64,000 nt of DNA from Centropus unirufus (GCA_013397695.1 VYZI01000121.1:984411-1048410); one strand, 5' to 3'; numbered from the stretch's first letter, positions 49,270 through 61,300 are shown. Translations and numbers: made by a program. Notes: generated by a model not told the origin, from the letters alone.

Positions 49270-49465
49270 CAAGGTGCTGAGTCATTCCTGAAAAAAGCCA
49301 AGCACCTGAGTCATTCCTGAAAAAAGCCAAGCACCTGCAGCATCCCCCACATACTGGCTGAGCTGCAGCTTCCTTGAGTCACTGAGCTGCGCTCAGATAT
49401 GTCTTTTAAACTTATCCGATACAATCATCTGCTGAAACAAAGCAACAGATGCTGAGTCATTGCCC
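49270..49465. promoter_or_regulatory. AP-1/NF-E2 (MARE-type) motif cluster
   Basis: Four TGAGTCA cores, all on the plus strand, lie at 49278, 49307, 49375 and 49453. The first and last are complete TGCTGAGTCAT words (49275-49285 and 49450-49460). These match the NF-E2/CNC-small MAF consensus (T/C)GCTGA(G/C)TCA(C/T). The first two cores sit in a perfect 29-bp tandem duplication (49277-49305 and 49306-49334). A cluster of this density is typical of an enhancer responsive to AP-1, NF-E2, NRF or MAF dimers, though no activity is shown here. Confidence 0.5.
49277..49334. repeat. Perfect tandem duplication of a 29-bp unit
   Basis: Positions 49277-49305 are repeated without mismatch at 49306-49334. 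The unit begins CTGAGTCATTCCTG and ends GCCAAGCAC. Zero divergence implies a recent duplication or an assembly artefact. Confidence 0.95.
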
Positions 49466-49715
49466 AGCACTTTTTTACTGCTCTGTTCACCCAGAGAAGC
49501 TGGAAATTGGTTGGATTTGCTTGGCTAGGGAAGGGGAAGAGGAGGGGAGATGAAAATATGAGAGCGGAGCTCAGGTGGTTATGGTAACCTCTGCAGTACA
49601 GGTGTGTTTGTCAGCACTAGTATGTCTTTGAGTATCGATTGGGGCTTTTTCCTTGTCTTTTTAATTTTAAACTATTTCAGTTATTGTTTTTTTGCTTTTC
49701 TTCTCTTTTATTTAA

Positions 49716-49733
49716 TTTTTTTTTTTTTTTTTT
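49716..49733. repeat. Poly(T) run of 18
   Basis: Eighteen T inside a wider T-rich region (49640-49745). Confidence 0.9.
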
Positions 49734-50154
49734 GGCTTTTTGCTGCAATCTACAGCCAGGTTATGCACCACTGCTGTGGAAAAGGGCAATGATACCATGT
49801 GCATAAACTGCTCTAAAGTTAAAAGAGATTGCAAAAATGCTTCTCCTTTACTTCGCTAATGCTCTCTGTACCTTGAAGGAACCACAACTTGTTGGAAGCG
49901 ATTCACCTCCTAGCCTGTAAACTACGCTGTTTGGTTTTCCAAGGGGTGAGCTGCATCTTCCTTTTATTATTTCAATCTTGTATCATGCTGAAGAGCCTCT
50001 GTTTTGAGATCACGGCAGAGATTACAAAGCCCCAGAAACCCTCTTCTGTCCCCGAAGAATCAATCAACCTAAACTAATACTTTAATGACTCCTTTTCCTA
50101 CCAAGGAAACAAATTCAGGCGCACACACTCGCATGAACAAAACAAAAAAATGTC

Positions 50155-50174
50155 TTTTTTTTTAAAAAAAAAAA
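50155..50174. repeat. T9-A11 homopolymer junction
   Basis: Nine T are followed directly by eleven A, a self-complementary rigid A-tract. Confidence 0.9.
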
Positions 50175-50280
50175 GAAGCGAGGGGCTGAGGAGGACCTCG
50201 TCTGGTCAATGAAAGAAAGAGACGGATGTCTGGTGCCATGGCAATGGAACAGGGATTACTTTGCACTGGAAAATAGGTTC

Positions 50281-50315
50281 CTTTTTTTTTTCTTCTCTTT
50301 TTTTTTTTTTTTTTT
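50281..50315. repeat. Polypyrimidine tract
   Basis: An unbroken 35-bp T/C tract with 30 or more T, ending in GATTCCAG. No exon is supported after it. Confidence 0.9.
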
Positions 50316-50711
50316 GATTCCAGTGTTTTTTCTCAGGCAGTGAAGAGTTGTCACTGAGTCTGAGAGGCCCATTTAGAGGAAAACGAGCCTCGGAGTAGAA
50401 TTGAATGCTTGCTTTCACTGGCTGCTGCTTGAACAGTCTGCTTTGCTTTTTCGGGCAAGGCAGGATGCAAACACCCATATTTGTTTAGAGCGCTTTCACA
50501 ATCGCTGTGTGTGTGCATATGTGTGGATACAGAGCTATATAAAAATCAGAGTAACTGGGTACGGGCTTGGGCTGGTAGGATTGTACGTTGCTACAAACAT
50601 TTGACTGGAAAAAATATCTGACGTGGCCAGATATGTTGTGTATGGTTCTGTGAGAATTTGTCACTTCGATGCAGGGGGTATTGTGTCTAATTTGGGGAAT
50701 ATTTAGCATTT

Positions 50712-50875
50712 TTGCCCAGAGAAGCCGTGCCTGCCCCAACTATGGGTACGTTCAAGGCCAGATTCGATGGGGCTTTAAGCACCCTGACCCAGTGGGAGGT
50801 GTCCCTGCCAATGGCAGGGGGTTGGAACTGGGTGGACTTTGAGGACTCTACCAACCCAACCCGTTCTATTATTTT
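50712..50875 (+). mobile_element. CR1 LINE, 3'-terminal fragment
   Basis: TTGCCCAGAGAAGCCGTGCCTGCCCC, TTCAAGGCCAGATTCGATGGGGCTTTAAGCACC, CAGTGGGAGGTGTCCCTGCCAATGGCAGGGGGTTGGAACTGG and CCAACCCAACCCGTTCTATTATTTTA follow the CR1 tail in order. Confidence 0.96.
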
Positions 50876-53017
50876 ATTTCCATTAGGCTAAGTTTTGTCT
50901 GGGTTTCATTTATTCTCTTTATTGCAGATCAAGGCATTTTTTTGGCAAGAGGGTTTTTTTTTTGTGTGTAAAATGGTGGTTATGGAGACTTTTCACGAGA
51001 AACAGCATGGTTCTGTGCTGCTTCCTCCCTACCCATGATCCTAAATGGTTTTTGGAAACAAGTTACAAAGTCTGGAACTGAATAATATGTTTCAGTCAAG
51101 ACAATGTTGTTTTGAAAATGCACAACATTGCTGTAAGCATTTTACAAAAAAGTACCCAGTGGCACAGACAGACATGATTTTCAAGAGATTTTTTTAAACA
51201 GTGTTTTGACTTTCTGAACTTATTAGAGATTTTGGCTTTTTTTGGTCACCTCTAAGGGTGAAGGGAAGGTTTGCTTGCAACTGGATATCAGCCAAGAGAT
51301 GGTGTGCTCTGATCTGTCCCATTCTGGAGTGAATCCACCCACCTGCCTCCAGACAAGGAGGCTTTAAAAGACTATTTAAGGCAGGTAAAATGAAAGAGAA
51401 GAATTTTATGTGATTGTTTTGGGCTGCCTGAGGGATTCCCAGGTGATGCCAGCTCAGAGCTCTGTAACACCCTGGGTCCCCTTAGTGGCTGTTCTTCTCT
51501 CCACTGCTGAATTTGCCTCTCTTTACCATCTCAGGGTGTTTCTTCCCATTGCATGTGGCAGATATAACCCATATATTAATTCCACTGGTAATGTGTGGCC
51601 ATGATCCTTCAGTGCTTTGGGCCTTCCCTATCCATGGATTCGGATGGAAGTAGGTTGACTTCTACAATTTGAAGGACTGGGCTGTGTGTTAACTTTGCGG
51701 TCTTGACTGCTGGACACACATTTTGCTGGCATAAATGATGGCATAAGTTGAAAAACATTTATTTCCTGCTGACATTTAGAGGTTATTGCTTTTTACTCTG
51801 GTAAAACTGCCTTAATATATGAGCCAAAGTATCATTTTAAGCCATATTAAGCTTATTCTATAGATACTGTGCTTTTTGCATGGCAGGGTGATGTTAAAAC
51901 CTTTGAAATCCTACTGTAATATTATGTGCTCACTGTCCTTACTGGGCTGAGTAGACATTATAAGCTACATTGTTGTAAATGATATGTGTATCTCGTCTCT
52001 CCTGTCTGGAATGAAAAATAGTTCCCATTTTTGATCTTCCCTCATTTGCTAAAAAGTAACCAAAAATAATCCTTTTTTTTCTGTTTGGGGTAGGTGGTGA
52101 AATGTGCCAGGATTAAAAAAATGTGACCCTCCTTTTCAGCAATTGCTAACTGTGAAATAGAAAATCTCTGTCCAGGTAAAAAATTAGAGTTGTCCTAGCA
52201 ACAGCAGGATGGCTATTTATTTTTGGATTTCCATTTTCACTGATTTATTTAACGCATTGACAATCCATTTATAATGAAGAGGAATTCAAGAGGGTTTTTG
52301 TTTCTGGCTAGGTTTGTACTAAACCAAGGCTGGGTTACTTTTCTTCACAGAAAATAAGCAAAGATAAATGAAGTAAATAAAAAAGGAACCTCGTGGCTTC
52401 CAGAGGCTTTTCTTGTAGACATCTACAGGTGTTGAGTGGTGCATGGGAAAGTGAAAACGTGACTGACTTGTTTACTTTGTCTTTTAATGTTATAAAACAG
52501 AACAAATATGTTAAGTCCAGTGCAGCTGTGAGGCACAAGAGCCATCGATGTTCCCCTCCACCTGCCTTTGGTCACACACACACGCTTGCTGCCAAGGAGA
52601 GGTCAGCAGAACCATTGCAAGTGACTCCTATGGCTCCATCTCCATCAGAAATCAGGGGGTGCTCCAAGGCCAGGAACAAAAGCCACCTTTCTCATTTTGG
52701 TTGCGACCTCTGCAGTTATGCTCAATGCAGTTCAGTGCTCAGCTGCTTAGGATCAGATGTACCTGCTCTCCACAGTGTTTGTGGTCAAGTAGGCACCTGG
52801 TCTGGGGCTTGGAAGGAGCCACTGAGCGACCTGGAGTTTAGGGAGCCTGAACACACTCCATGATTCAGCGTGGGCTGGGTCTAAAAATCTAAAGATCTGG
52901 GTCTAAAATCTAAAGATATCATTTTGGGATATTTTGAGTTTAAGTTGGCTGTGATCTATTTTCAGGCATGCTGGCAATTTACACGTCCGAGTGAGGCCAC
53001 CAGACCTTTGGATGGGG
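50876..53017. other. Unique non-coding sequence
   Basis: No gene is recognised. The 156-codon plus-strand open frame at 52393-52863 overlaps a 97-codon frame, contains a CA-rich stretch, and shows no domain. A small tandem duplication lies at 52875-52917. Confidence 0.45.
52875..52917. repeat. Tandem duplication, 22/21-bp units
   Basis: CTGGGTCTAAAAATCTAAAG and its copy CTGGGTCTAAAATCTAAAG (one A fewer) lie side by side, each followed by AT. Confidence 0.9.
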
Positions 53018-53281
53018 TACAAGAAGGCTCTAGGGAGGCCTTATAGCAGCCTTCCCGTACCTAAAGGCACCTACAGGAAAGCTGCGGAGGGGCTCTTGGT
53101 CAGGGAGTGCGGGGGTAGGATGAGGGGAATGATTTTCAGCTGAAAGAAGGGAGATGGAGAACTCAAGAACGGTTTCCCTCTGAGCGAGGTGAGGTACTGG
53201 CCCAGGTCGCCCAGAGAAGCAGTGGCTGCCCCATCCAACCTGGCCTTGAACATCTCTAGGGATGGGGCAACATGGGAGAGT
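53018..53281 (+). mobile_element. CR1 LINE fragment carrying a 23-bp microinversion
   Basis: Plus-strand CR1 from AAGAAGGCTCTAGGGAGGCCTTATAGCAGCC through GCTCTTGGTCAGGGAGTGCGGGGGTAGGATGAGGGG to CCCAGAGAAGCAGTGGCTGCCCCATCC. After the CCCCATCC arm (53229-53236) the next 23 bases are the exact reverse complement of what CR1 normally has there. They are followed by the GGATGGGG arm (53260-53267). The element then fades, with only a weak resemblance to the CR1 sequence beyond. Confidence 0.9.
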
Positions 53282-56200
53282 TTCAGGCAGATTTAGTAGA
53301 AGTGAGCAGTGAAACCGAAGTGGAATAACACAGCAAAAGGAAACCAGCTGAGATCTGCCTGCAGAACCTGTCTGAGAGGGAGTACATAAACAAAGCAAAT
53401 TTCTGCATGGGTTTTCTCACAGCCTGTCTTTCTTCAATTGCTCTGCAGATTGGCTCCCCTTGGGGATTTGTTTCTTGTGATTGATTTGGGTGACTAAGAT
53501 TGATGGCTTTAAAAGAACTAATAGTGTTGACACATTCATAAGGCTCTGTAAAAATTGTGAACCTGGCAGATAACTGGGGAAGTCTTCCATCATTTTCTTT
53601 TGTTATTTCTGTTTGTGGCATGAATCTGGGCTGTTTTCAAGGCAAGTGCCAGCAGCTGACCAGAGTAAGCGTTGCACTTTCAGCCCTAACCTGATAATTT
53701 GTAAAACATGGCCTTGATTTCAGACCAGTCACTTCAGGAAAAAGGTGAGTTTTGACCTCTGTGTTAGATAAAATCAAGCGTTATTCTCGGATATGATCTC
53801 GAGTGTGCAGAGAGGAGAGTCCTGTCTGCCGGTCACTGGCGCTTCCCCCATTTATCCTGATGGAAGATTCAGCTTGTGGATTGTCTTTGGGGCTGAGATG
53901 GGGGGAAGGGTGGGAAAACCCAAGGAATCAACTTCCAGACATAAATACAATATGGACAAGTCATAAACATTATTAAAGCAAGTCTATCCCTGCAGGGCAG
54001 GTTTTTCTTCATAATGCTTTCCTGATTACGCTTCCGCAAAGCTGGGGAAGTGAATAGTGGGCTGATTATCCATGGCCCATGATCTACATCAGGGTAAAAC
54101 TGTTGCTATTGTATGTGAGAGGAGAACTTTGCATATTCACTGGAAGGGAAGAGCCATCCTGCTTCTTATTCCGTCTTTGGATTCACAGTGGGCCTGATCC
54201 AAAACACTGCTATGTCAATGGGTTTCTTTGTTTGGGCTCTTCTTATGTCCCACATTACCATTGCAAAACCTGCCCTGTTTATCATCTTAAACATACATGC
54301 CATAAACGGACCTCGCATTGACACGGCGTGGGATCAAACCCTAGACTGATTCTTCAAACCCTTTGGGAAATAGGTGGATCAATGGATAGGCAATGAGGAA
54401 CTATTTCTGAATATAACGGGAGGGGAAAACCCCCCAAAAAATTATTGCACTGTGATGTAGTAACAGAATTGTCTTTAATTATTTTTTCACTTCAACCCAA
54501 ACCTTGAGAGAAATCCAAGTTCTTTGCTTTCGGGAAGCCAGGCACCAGTTGTCCAAATTATCTTAAATACTGCTGACTCTGTTAAAGTAGTGTGTGGCAC
54601 TGCTTGCTGTGAGAGTCCAAATTGGATCTTTGGTCGATAGAAAGAATCAGACTTTGTGTAAAGATTTATGTTGGCACTATATCCCATAAAAGGCCACTTG
54701 GGCTTGGTACAGGCACAGCAGAAGAGACTTCTTAAACAAATGCATAAGGTGCATTAGTTTCATTATTCTGTTGTGACAGACCATTTCCCAACACCTTAAT
54801 TAGCGTTCATTTGCTAAGTATTAAACCACTTTTTTTCTGTTAAATGTAAAGATCAGTGCTAGGAGCTATACATTCCGAAAGATAATCGCACCATGTAATT
54901 CGAGTGCTTTAACAATTTATACTGAAATATTGATGGATGTGTTCCAACATCCTTTTTTTTTTTTCACAAGCACATTTCATAATCTTTTAAATATCTCTCT
55001 CCTGAAGACTTCAGTGTAAAGTACAAATCCTCTTATGTAATAGAAGTTTAATGCATCTGGATCCTGCTAAGCAAACAAAAGCATTTCAGATCCATTTCTA
55101 TTTTCAGAAATTAAAGAAGTCGTTAACATAAAGTATTGTAAATATGAATTGATGAGGAATATGCTATAGCAGAAGGGCATGACTAAGGATTCTCAGAAAG
55201 TTAAGGGCTCTGATTTAGTGTTAGAAATGAGAAGAATCTCTTCTGGTTTTCATTAGTGTAACTAAGAATAAAAAAAATAATCCAATTTTCAAATAGAAAT
55301 TTAATGCTAAGTGACACTTTGCATAATCTCCTTAGGTCACTCTGCAGCCTTACTGTCAGTCCTATGGCTCTAACATTGACCAAAGACTTGTATAATGAAA
55401 TTTGGTGCAGTATCCTGTGCAGTTGTGTACTCACAATGCAGTTTCTCTTGGTGATGCTCTGGGTGTGTTATTCTGCTCTCACACTTAGCGTGTCACGCTG
55501 TGATGTTTTCTCTTGTACCTCCTCTTTCCGCATCCTGTCCCATCTGCTAAAGAATTCAGCAGGGCTTGTACATGCAGCAGCTCTGAACCCTGCTGCTTTG
55601 CCCCAGCTCTGTCCTGGAAAGCCCCCTCCACTGACAATGAGACATAGATCCGTTTTTCTTCCCATTCAGCCCTTGGCTTTTTTGCCGGCCACTGAGATGG
55701 ATGCTCCCTGGGATAATGGTGCTGACATTTGCTTGCCAGGAACTGGAGTGAGACCATCATTTCATGCCATATCAACCTCCAGTAACAATCCAAATGCTAA
55801 TAATTGCCAAGCCAATAGGGGCCTGGCATGCACTCCAGCTAACGTCCCAAAACCCGCTGTCCTTAGCCCATTATCCATTGTATCTCCTAGATATTGCTTC
55901 AGTTTGCCTCGTCAGCAGTGATGTTGCACAACCAGGCAGTGACCACCCAGGGCTATTCTGTTTAGGCTGGATGCCACCTTTTCTGGGCAAGTGTACAGAT
56001 CATGTCTTAAGCTGTGCCAGACACGCTGTTTGTGGTTCGTTTTCTGCCTGTGAGCCTGGCTGAACAAAAAAGGCTATATATATATATATATATGTACAAG
56101 TAGAGTGCACATTACATGCAATCTGACACCCGGTAGATGGTCCTTGGGGATTATAATGAGGCACCCACTGCTCTACAGCATGTTTTGGCAACCGGGAGGG

Positions 56201-59200
56201 CTGGCAAATCCCATGCCTGTCTTTCTTTTGCAAGTCTTTGAGTTTCTTTTTGGCACATACATGCAACGAAGCTCAAGATGCAAATACTGCCAAAGCTTCT
56301 TGTAGAATAGATGACATTTATATTGTTATGCAGTTTGCTGATCTAAATGTACCATTGCATTGCCTTGATAGCCCGGGGCAAGTGCTAATCAGCTTGTTTC
56401 ATGGGCACCATGCCATCTGAAAGGGTGAACACGAATAGAGACAGTATGTGCATCATCTAGGAGCGCTGCAAGAACACGATTCCCAGCTGAGAGTATCCAA
56501 ATGCGTCTGTCTCCTGAGCTTGCACGTTGGCATGTAAAAGATAAGTGACAGCATTAAATATAATGTATTTGGAATAAATCGGGATTCTATTCCTTAGCTG
56601 CTTCAAGCTAGTTTTCATTATATAGGTCACGTCGCCAACTGATGTAAATTGGCATAGCTGCATTGAAGGCAGTGGAGATCACAGATTTTGATTTGGCTTC
56701 GTGGAACTGCTCTCCATGAGAAGCTTTCCCTTCTCATTTTGCCCTCTAGGGCATCATCAAAGGCTGCTTAGTCTAAAAGGTAACATGTAAGATGAGGAGT
56801 TTGGGTTCCTGTACTGTCTTCACAGCTCTGTCCTACTTGGTGCTGGGCAATTTGGCCTCAGAGCATCTGTGTTCCTTGCCCCACCCAGTGTTTGTTTCAT
56901 TAGTACCTTTCTGTTATGGGCTTTAATCAAGGTTTGCTGGAATGGCAGGCACCGTGGAATCTTCATGTGGCTGGAGTGTTGCAATGGATGGATATGGCTC
57001 TCCAACAAAGAAATACAGGGAAAATAAAAAGAGGCGGTTGCGTTTTGTGCAGAAGAGTAGCAGTGGGTGTTGGCATCACGTGGGTCAGGATTAGAGTGGG
57101 GAGGCCCAAAAAGAGGGTGTCATGGTGGGCATCTCCTGTGAGTGAGAGGAAGGGCTGGACGAAGCCTTCTTTAAACAACTGGGAAAAATATTATCTGCCA
57201 TAGATCCAAATAGGCAAGTTCTGATTAGATACAGGGGCAGGGAGGAACCCAAAGCTGGGAGAGTGGTGCAACACTCGAGTGAGGATCCCTGGTGAGACTG
57301 TGAGATCTCGGGTCTTGGGGATTTTTCAGAGCTCAGGTGGACAACACCAGATTCACTTTTGAGATTTGAAGAATGGCTTTGATGACTTCTAGAGTATTTT
57401 ACGACCTGCATGTGAAAAACTGCTTTCTTAATATCTCTGACTCATGTGAGTTTGTTCTGGATTAGTGGAAAGATGAGGAGTAGCCTCTTCTTCCTTGTCC
57501 TCTCTTTCAGTAGCGTTTGAAGTTCCCTCAGGGCCATCTCCTGCCTTCATTTGGCTGCTTTATGTGTTGTTCCTTCTCTCTTTCTCTGCTTTTCTTTGCT
57601 CCCATTTGCTATTTGCTTGCTTTTTTATTCCTCAGATTGGATTTTTCTGGCCATGTTTTCAGGAAAACACAGTCTGTGGGCATTACACATAAACAATTAC
57701 ATTTGGAAACCCCTGAAGGTGCACTGAAAGTGGATACTTGCATGAAATAACAGGGGAGTTGGGATGTACAAGTAGAACTCGTAATAGCTGGCTTGAATTC
57801 ATTTTGGCAATCTGGCCCTTATCCCAGACTTTTTGAAACATAATCGTTGTTCAAAGAGAGGTTTTCATTCACTATAGCACACATTTTATGTTTCACAATG
57901 TAATATAACCTTCCATACACTCAAGGAAAACAATTTACGGAGCTAATTGCTGAACTCTGCAGATATAATACTTTAAAAGGTTTATGTTAGGTAAGAGTTT
58001 ATGTTAAAAAAGAAGGAATGTTCCAGAAGAAAATTATTGTTTGGGGAATTTTGATTTGCATGGATTAATGTTTTCACTTCAGTTGATGGTTAAAAATGGA
58101 CACGTAAGTTAAGACACATTTTTAATGTAACATAAATGCTTTGTTAGTGATGAACCTAGGGTGTGAGCTCAAGTCTGTTTATTTGGTTTTTTAGACTTCA
58201 AACTTCAATTGGCATCAGGTCAAATTATGCCAAAGATATTTTTTTCAGTTGAAAGAAAACCTGTACATGGATTCAGAGATGGGAGGATGCTTTGGAGCTC
58301 TCATTGTTAGTTTGTTATTCACTTATCCAAACTCTCCACCCTTCTGTCTCAGCCTATCAGTAAAATTAGAGGTGGCGGTGTAGATCCCTCATAATACAGT
58401 TATTTAGAAATTAGCTGATGAATGTTAGTACAAAGGTGGTGTATGATACGTACTGCAGGAGCTGGCAGCTGTCACACACGTGCATCTCAGACTTAAAGAA
58501 TGCAACGAAGTAGTGGGCTTTGGGACTCTAAGTAACTTCTGCAGAAGTCAGATTTTTGTGTGTGTTGCTCTTTTTATTACTTGTTTATTATATTTTAATT
58601 CGGAATATAGCCCAAGTCTGTAACTGCGATCAATCATTGTGGCTTTGTAGGCACCGTAGTTTGGGGTTATAGCACAAAGTATCTGTGTAAAAGGTTCAGC
58701 ACTAGTTAGAAGGTTTTAGTAATGAACTGGACATAATGTTTGAGTTTAATTTCAATTTGTTTTCTTCCATGTAGCTGTGTGTTGTTGACAGATTGATAGA
58801 GAAGGAATAGACCGCAGCATTGTGTTTTAAAGTAACCTTATGAAAAAAAAAAAGGTTTGTAGATTTGTTTTCTGTAGTTCTCTTTATCTTGTAATTTCTC
58901 AGTAGTACTTACCTTGATTGTGTATAAAGGAAGGTTGCAGTTTCATGTAAATTTAAAGAAAATGAAACTTAGAACAATATTCATGTGACTCCAGTCTTAG
59001 CCAATGGAAGTAGAAATATGAATGTGGGGCATTGAGAGAGCAGATCAGGCTTCCAAAGACTGGAGCCTGGCTCTTCTGATAGCAGAGCCTTGAGCTGAGG
59101 GCTCACGGCTTCAGTGTTGGGCAGCTCTGCTGCTTTACAGCCAAGGTGTATGCCTAAAGGTCGGTAAGTACCTTGAGCTACCTACCCTCTGCTGATGGAA

Positions 59201-59517
59201 CTCTGCTGATTTCAATAGACAAACACTGGAGAAGGCGCGCAGCCCACTCTGACCTCAGGCATCGTTTCAGAGAGAGGCTCCGGCTCTTGATTAACTTGTA
59301 CTGACAGGCATGTCCACTGCGGTCAGCTGGGTCTCATGCCCTTACCAATGTACTGAAATACCTGAATTCTCCAGGCTTGCACTCTCTCTCTCTTTTTAGA
59401 CATATATTAGACTAGCAGCATGTGAACAGAGCTGGGCTCTCCAGCAATCAATGACTCAGTAAAATGTGGAGATCACATTTAATTCTGCTATTGACTGTGA
59501 ATTTCCTTCTCTTTCAG
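53282..59517. other. Unique and conserved-looking non-coding sequence
   Basis: No CR1 is recognised over more than 6 kb. Two blocks (54740-55120 and 57820-58330) are AT-rich, repeat-free and motif-dense, as conserved non-coding elements often are. Short palindromic-repeat relics occur at 54186-54235 (GGGCCTGATCCAAAACACTG, TATGTCAATGGG) and 56634-56700 (ACTGATGTAAATTGGCATAGC, GCATTGAAGGCAGTGGAG). The 205-codon plus-strand open frame (55304-55921) has no recognisable domain and is within chance length. Confidence 0.4.
56075..56092. repeat. (TA)9 microsatellite
   Basis: Nine TA dinucleotides followed by TGTACA. Confidence 0.9.
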
Positions 59518-59630
59518 GAGCTACCAATGCTGGGGAAGTCTCTTCTGCAAACCACACAAGAGAAGCTGCTGTCCCAATTCATGGCTGCTGCTTCTCACTG
59601 GCAAAGAGCCCAAGGAGGAGCTGTTAATAG
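59518..59630 (+). other. Candidate internal exon (113 bp)
   Basis: The acceptor TTTCCTTCTCTTTCAG|GAG and the donor AATAG|GTGAGA are both close to consensus and bound 113 bp with two open reading frames. One frame (skipping the first base) is Cys-rich, starting SYQCWGSLFCKPHK, and leaves one base at the donor. The candidate exon at 63563 opens in the frame that would complete that codon. I recognise no domain. It could be a non-coding RNA exon, a lineage-specific coding exon or chance. Confidence 0.3.
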
Positions 59631-60945
59631 GTGAGATGTTCAGCATCCTGCATCCAGTCAACTGAAATGCTTAGCTTTTAGCCTCTTTCTATTAGAAGAG
59701 CCTTACCAATTGTGAATTGAATGGATAATTAAAAGCTCAGAAGCTGTATAACTTGCTATGTTCGTGCAAAGGTCCTACAAGGCTGTGGTATATTTCACAA
59801 GTCCATTGGGTTTTGCATGGTTATCTTTTTTCTCTTCTGTTCTGTGAATTTTTATTCTTCACATTGCATCCTGCTACATCTTGTGATTTGTCGCAGCTAA
59901 AATTGATCTCACCTGTGAATTTAACACTAATTAAAAGTATTACTGCATCTCTCAGTGAGTATCAGTTATGGTACTGGCACTTGTCAGGTTCTGGGAACGA
60001 GAATGAAGAATGGCAGGGTGGATTCAGTGTTGAATAATCACCTATGTGGAGGTAATTCAAAGAACTAATCAGAAACAGACACAGAAAGAAGTTATCTCCT
60101 GGAATGCAGAAAGCCAGGTAGAATGAAAATCAAACCTGAAAACAGTGAATCTGTTTTATATCAGTGATGGCAGAGGATCCTACCTGGGATTAGTTTGGCT
60201 ATTGTCAGCACTTGGTGCTGCAGATAACACGAGTTCCATAGCAATAAATTTTTAACTTAAAATTCCTGTGTGCAAAAGTGCATATTAACCAAAAAATGGA
60301 TTTGAGTGTCACCGAGATCATTTAAAAACTAGCTCTATTTTATTTTCTACTCACCATCCTGCTCAGAAGATGGACTTAAAAAATAAGTCCTTGATTAAGG
60401 ATAAAAATCTAGTGTTAGGCAGATCCTATCATTTTCTTCCTACCCCTCTGAGGCTGTAGGATAGGTTGTCAGTGATAAGCATCTGCAAAACCTGCAGCAC
60501 GTACCCAGAGACTTTCAGTCAGATGAGTCATATATTGCATGGGCTGAGTTTAATCCCAGCGAGGATGTTGCAAGACAGGAAGAAACCCCTGAAAAATAAC
60601 ATGAATTGGTACAGTATTTGGGCTGTAAACACAGGTTAGAACGGTCTGGGTATTTGCTTTAATCCTCTGTGATTCTATTTTGAATTGCAATGTTCCTACT
60701 TGCTAAACCACTTTCCATTTTCGCTCCATTTTACTGTGACATAAGGAGGAGAGATATTTTGGAAACTGGAATACTGCCACTTGCACCGGAATGGCATGCC
60801 ACTAATTTTTGCAGGTTTTTTGAACTGAGCGTTGCTACTCCGAAAGCTCTGTCAGTCTCTTCCAGGATTCCCCACCCTCCTACAAGGCAGGACATGCTCC
60901 AGGTTGCAGAGCAGGAAAATGCCTGGTGACGGACACTTCAGTATT
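59631..60945. other. Unique non-coding sequence
   Basis: No gene or repeat recognised. Confidence 0.5.
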
Positions 60946-61300
60946 GATCATGGAATGGGTTGGGTTAGAAGGGGCCTGAAAGATCATCCAGCTCCAAACC
61001 CTGCCATGAGAATGGACACCTCCCACTGGATCAGGGGGCTCCAAGCCCCATCCAACCTGGCCTTGAACACCTCCAGGGATGGGGCAGCCGCCACCGCTCT
61101 GGGCAACCTGGGCCAGGGCCTCCCCACCCTCGCAGGGAAAAGTTTCTTCCTAAGATCTCATCTCAATCTCCTCTCTTTCAGCTTAAAACCATTGCCCCTC
61201 ATCCAGTTCCTGCATTCCCTGATTCAGAGCCCCTCCCCAGCTTTCCTGGAGCCCTTGTAAGTACTGGAAAGCTGCTTTAAGCTTTCTCCAGAAGGTCCTG
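60946..61300 (-). mobile_element. CR1 LINE, 3'-terminal fragment of about 350 bp
   Basis: The plus strand carries the reverse complement of CR1: ATGGAATGGGTTGGGTTAGAAGGGGCCTGAAAGATCATCCAG, then CCTCCCACTGGATCAGGGGGCTCCAAGCCCCATCCAACCTGGCC, GAACACCTCCAGGGATGGGGCAGCC, GTTTCTTCCTAAGATCTCATCTCAATCTCC and TTTCCTGGAGCCC. It is well preserved and possibly the youngest copy here. A 142-codon plus-strand open frame through it (60832-61260) is repeat antisense. Confidence 0.97.

Noticed and set aside
52393..52863. 156-codon plus-strand open frame
   Set aside because: Overlapped by another open frame, contains a low-complexity CA stretch, no recognisable product.
55304..55921. 205-codon plus-strand open frame
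   Set aside because: No recognisable domain, no coherent protein architecture, and length within chance expectation. Overlapping minus-strand open frames of 65 and 102 codons show the region is simply low in stop codons.
60832..61260. 142-codon plus-strand open frame
   Set aside because: It runs through the antisense of the CR1 copy at 60946-61300. Repeats of this kind often leave open frames by chance.
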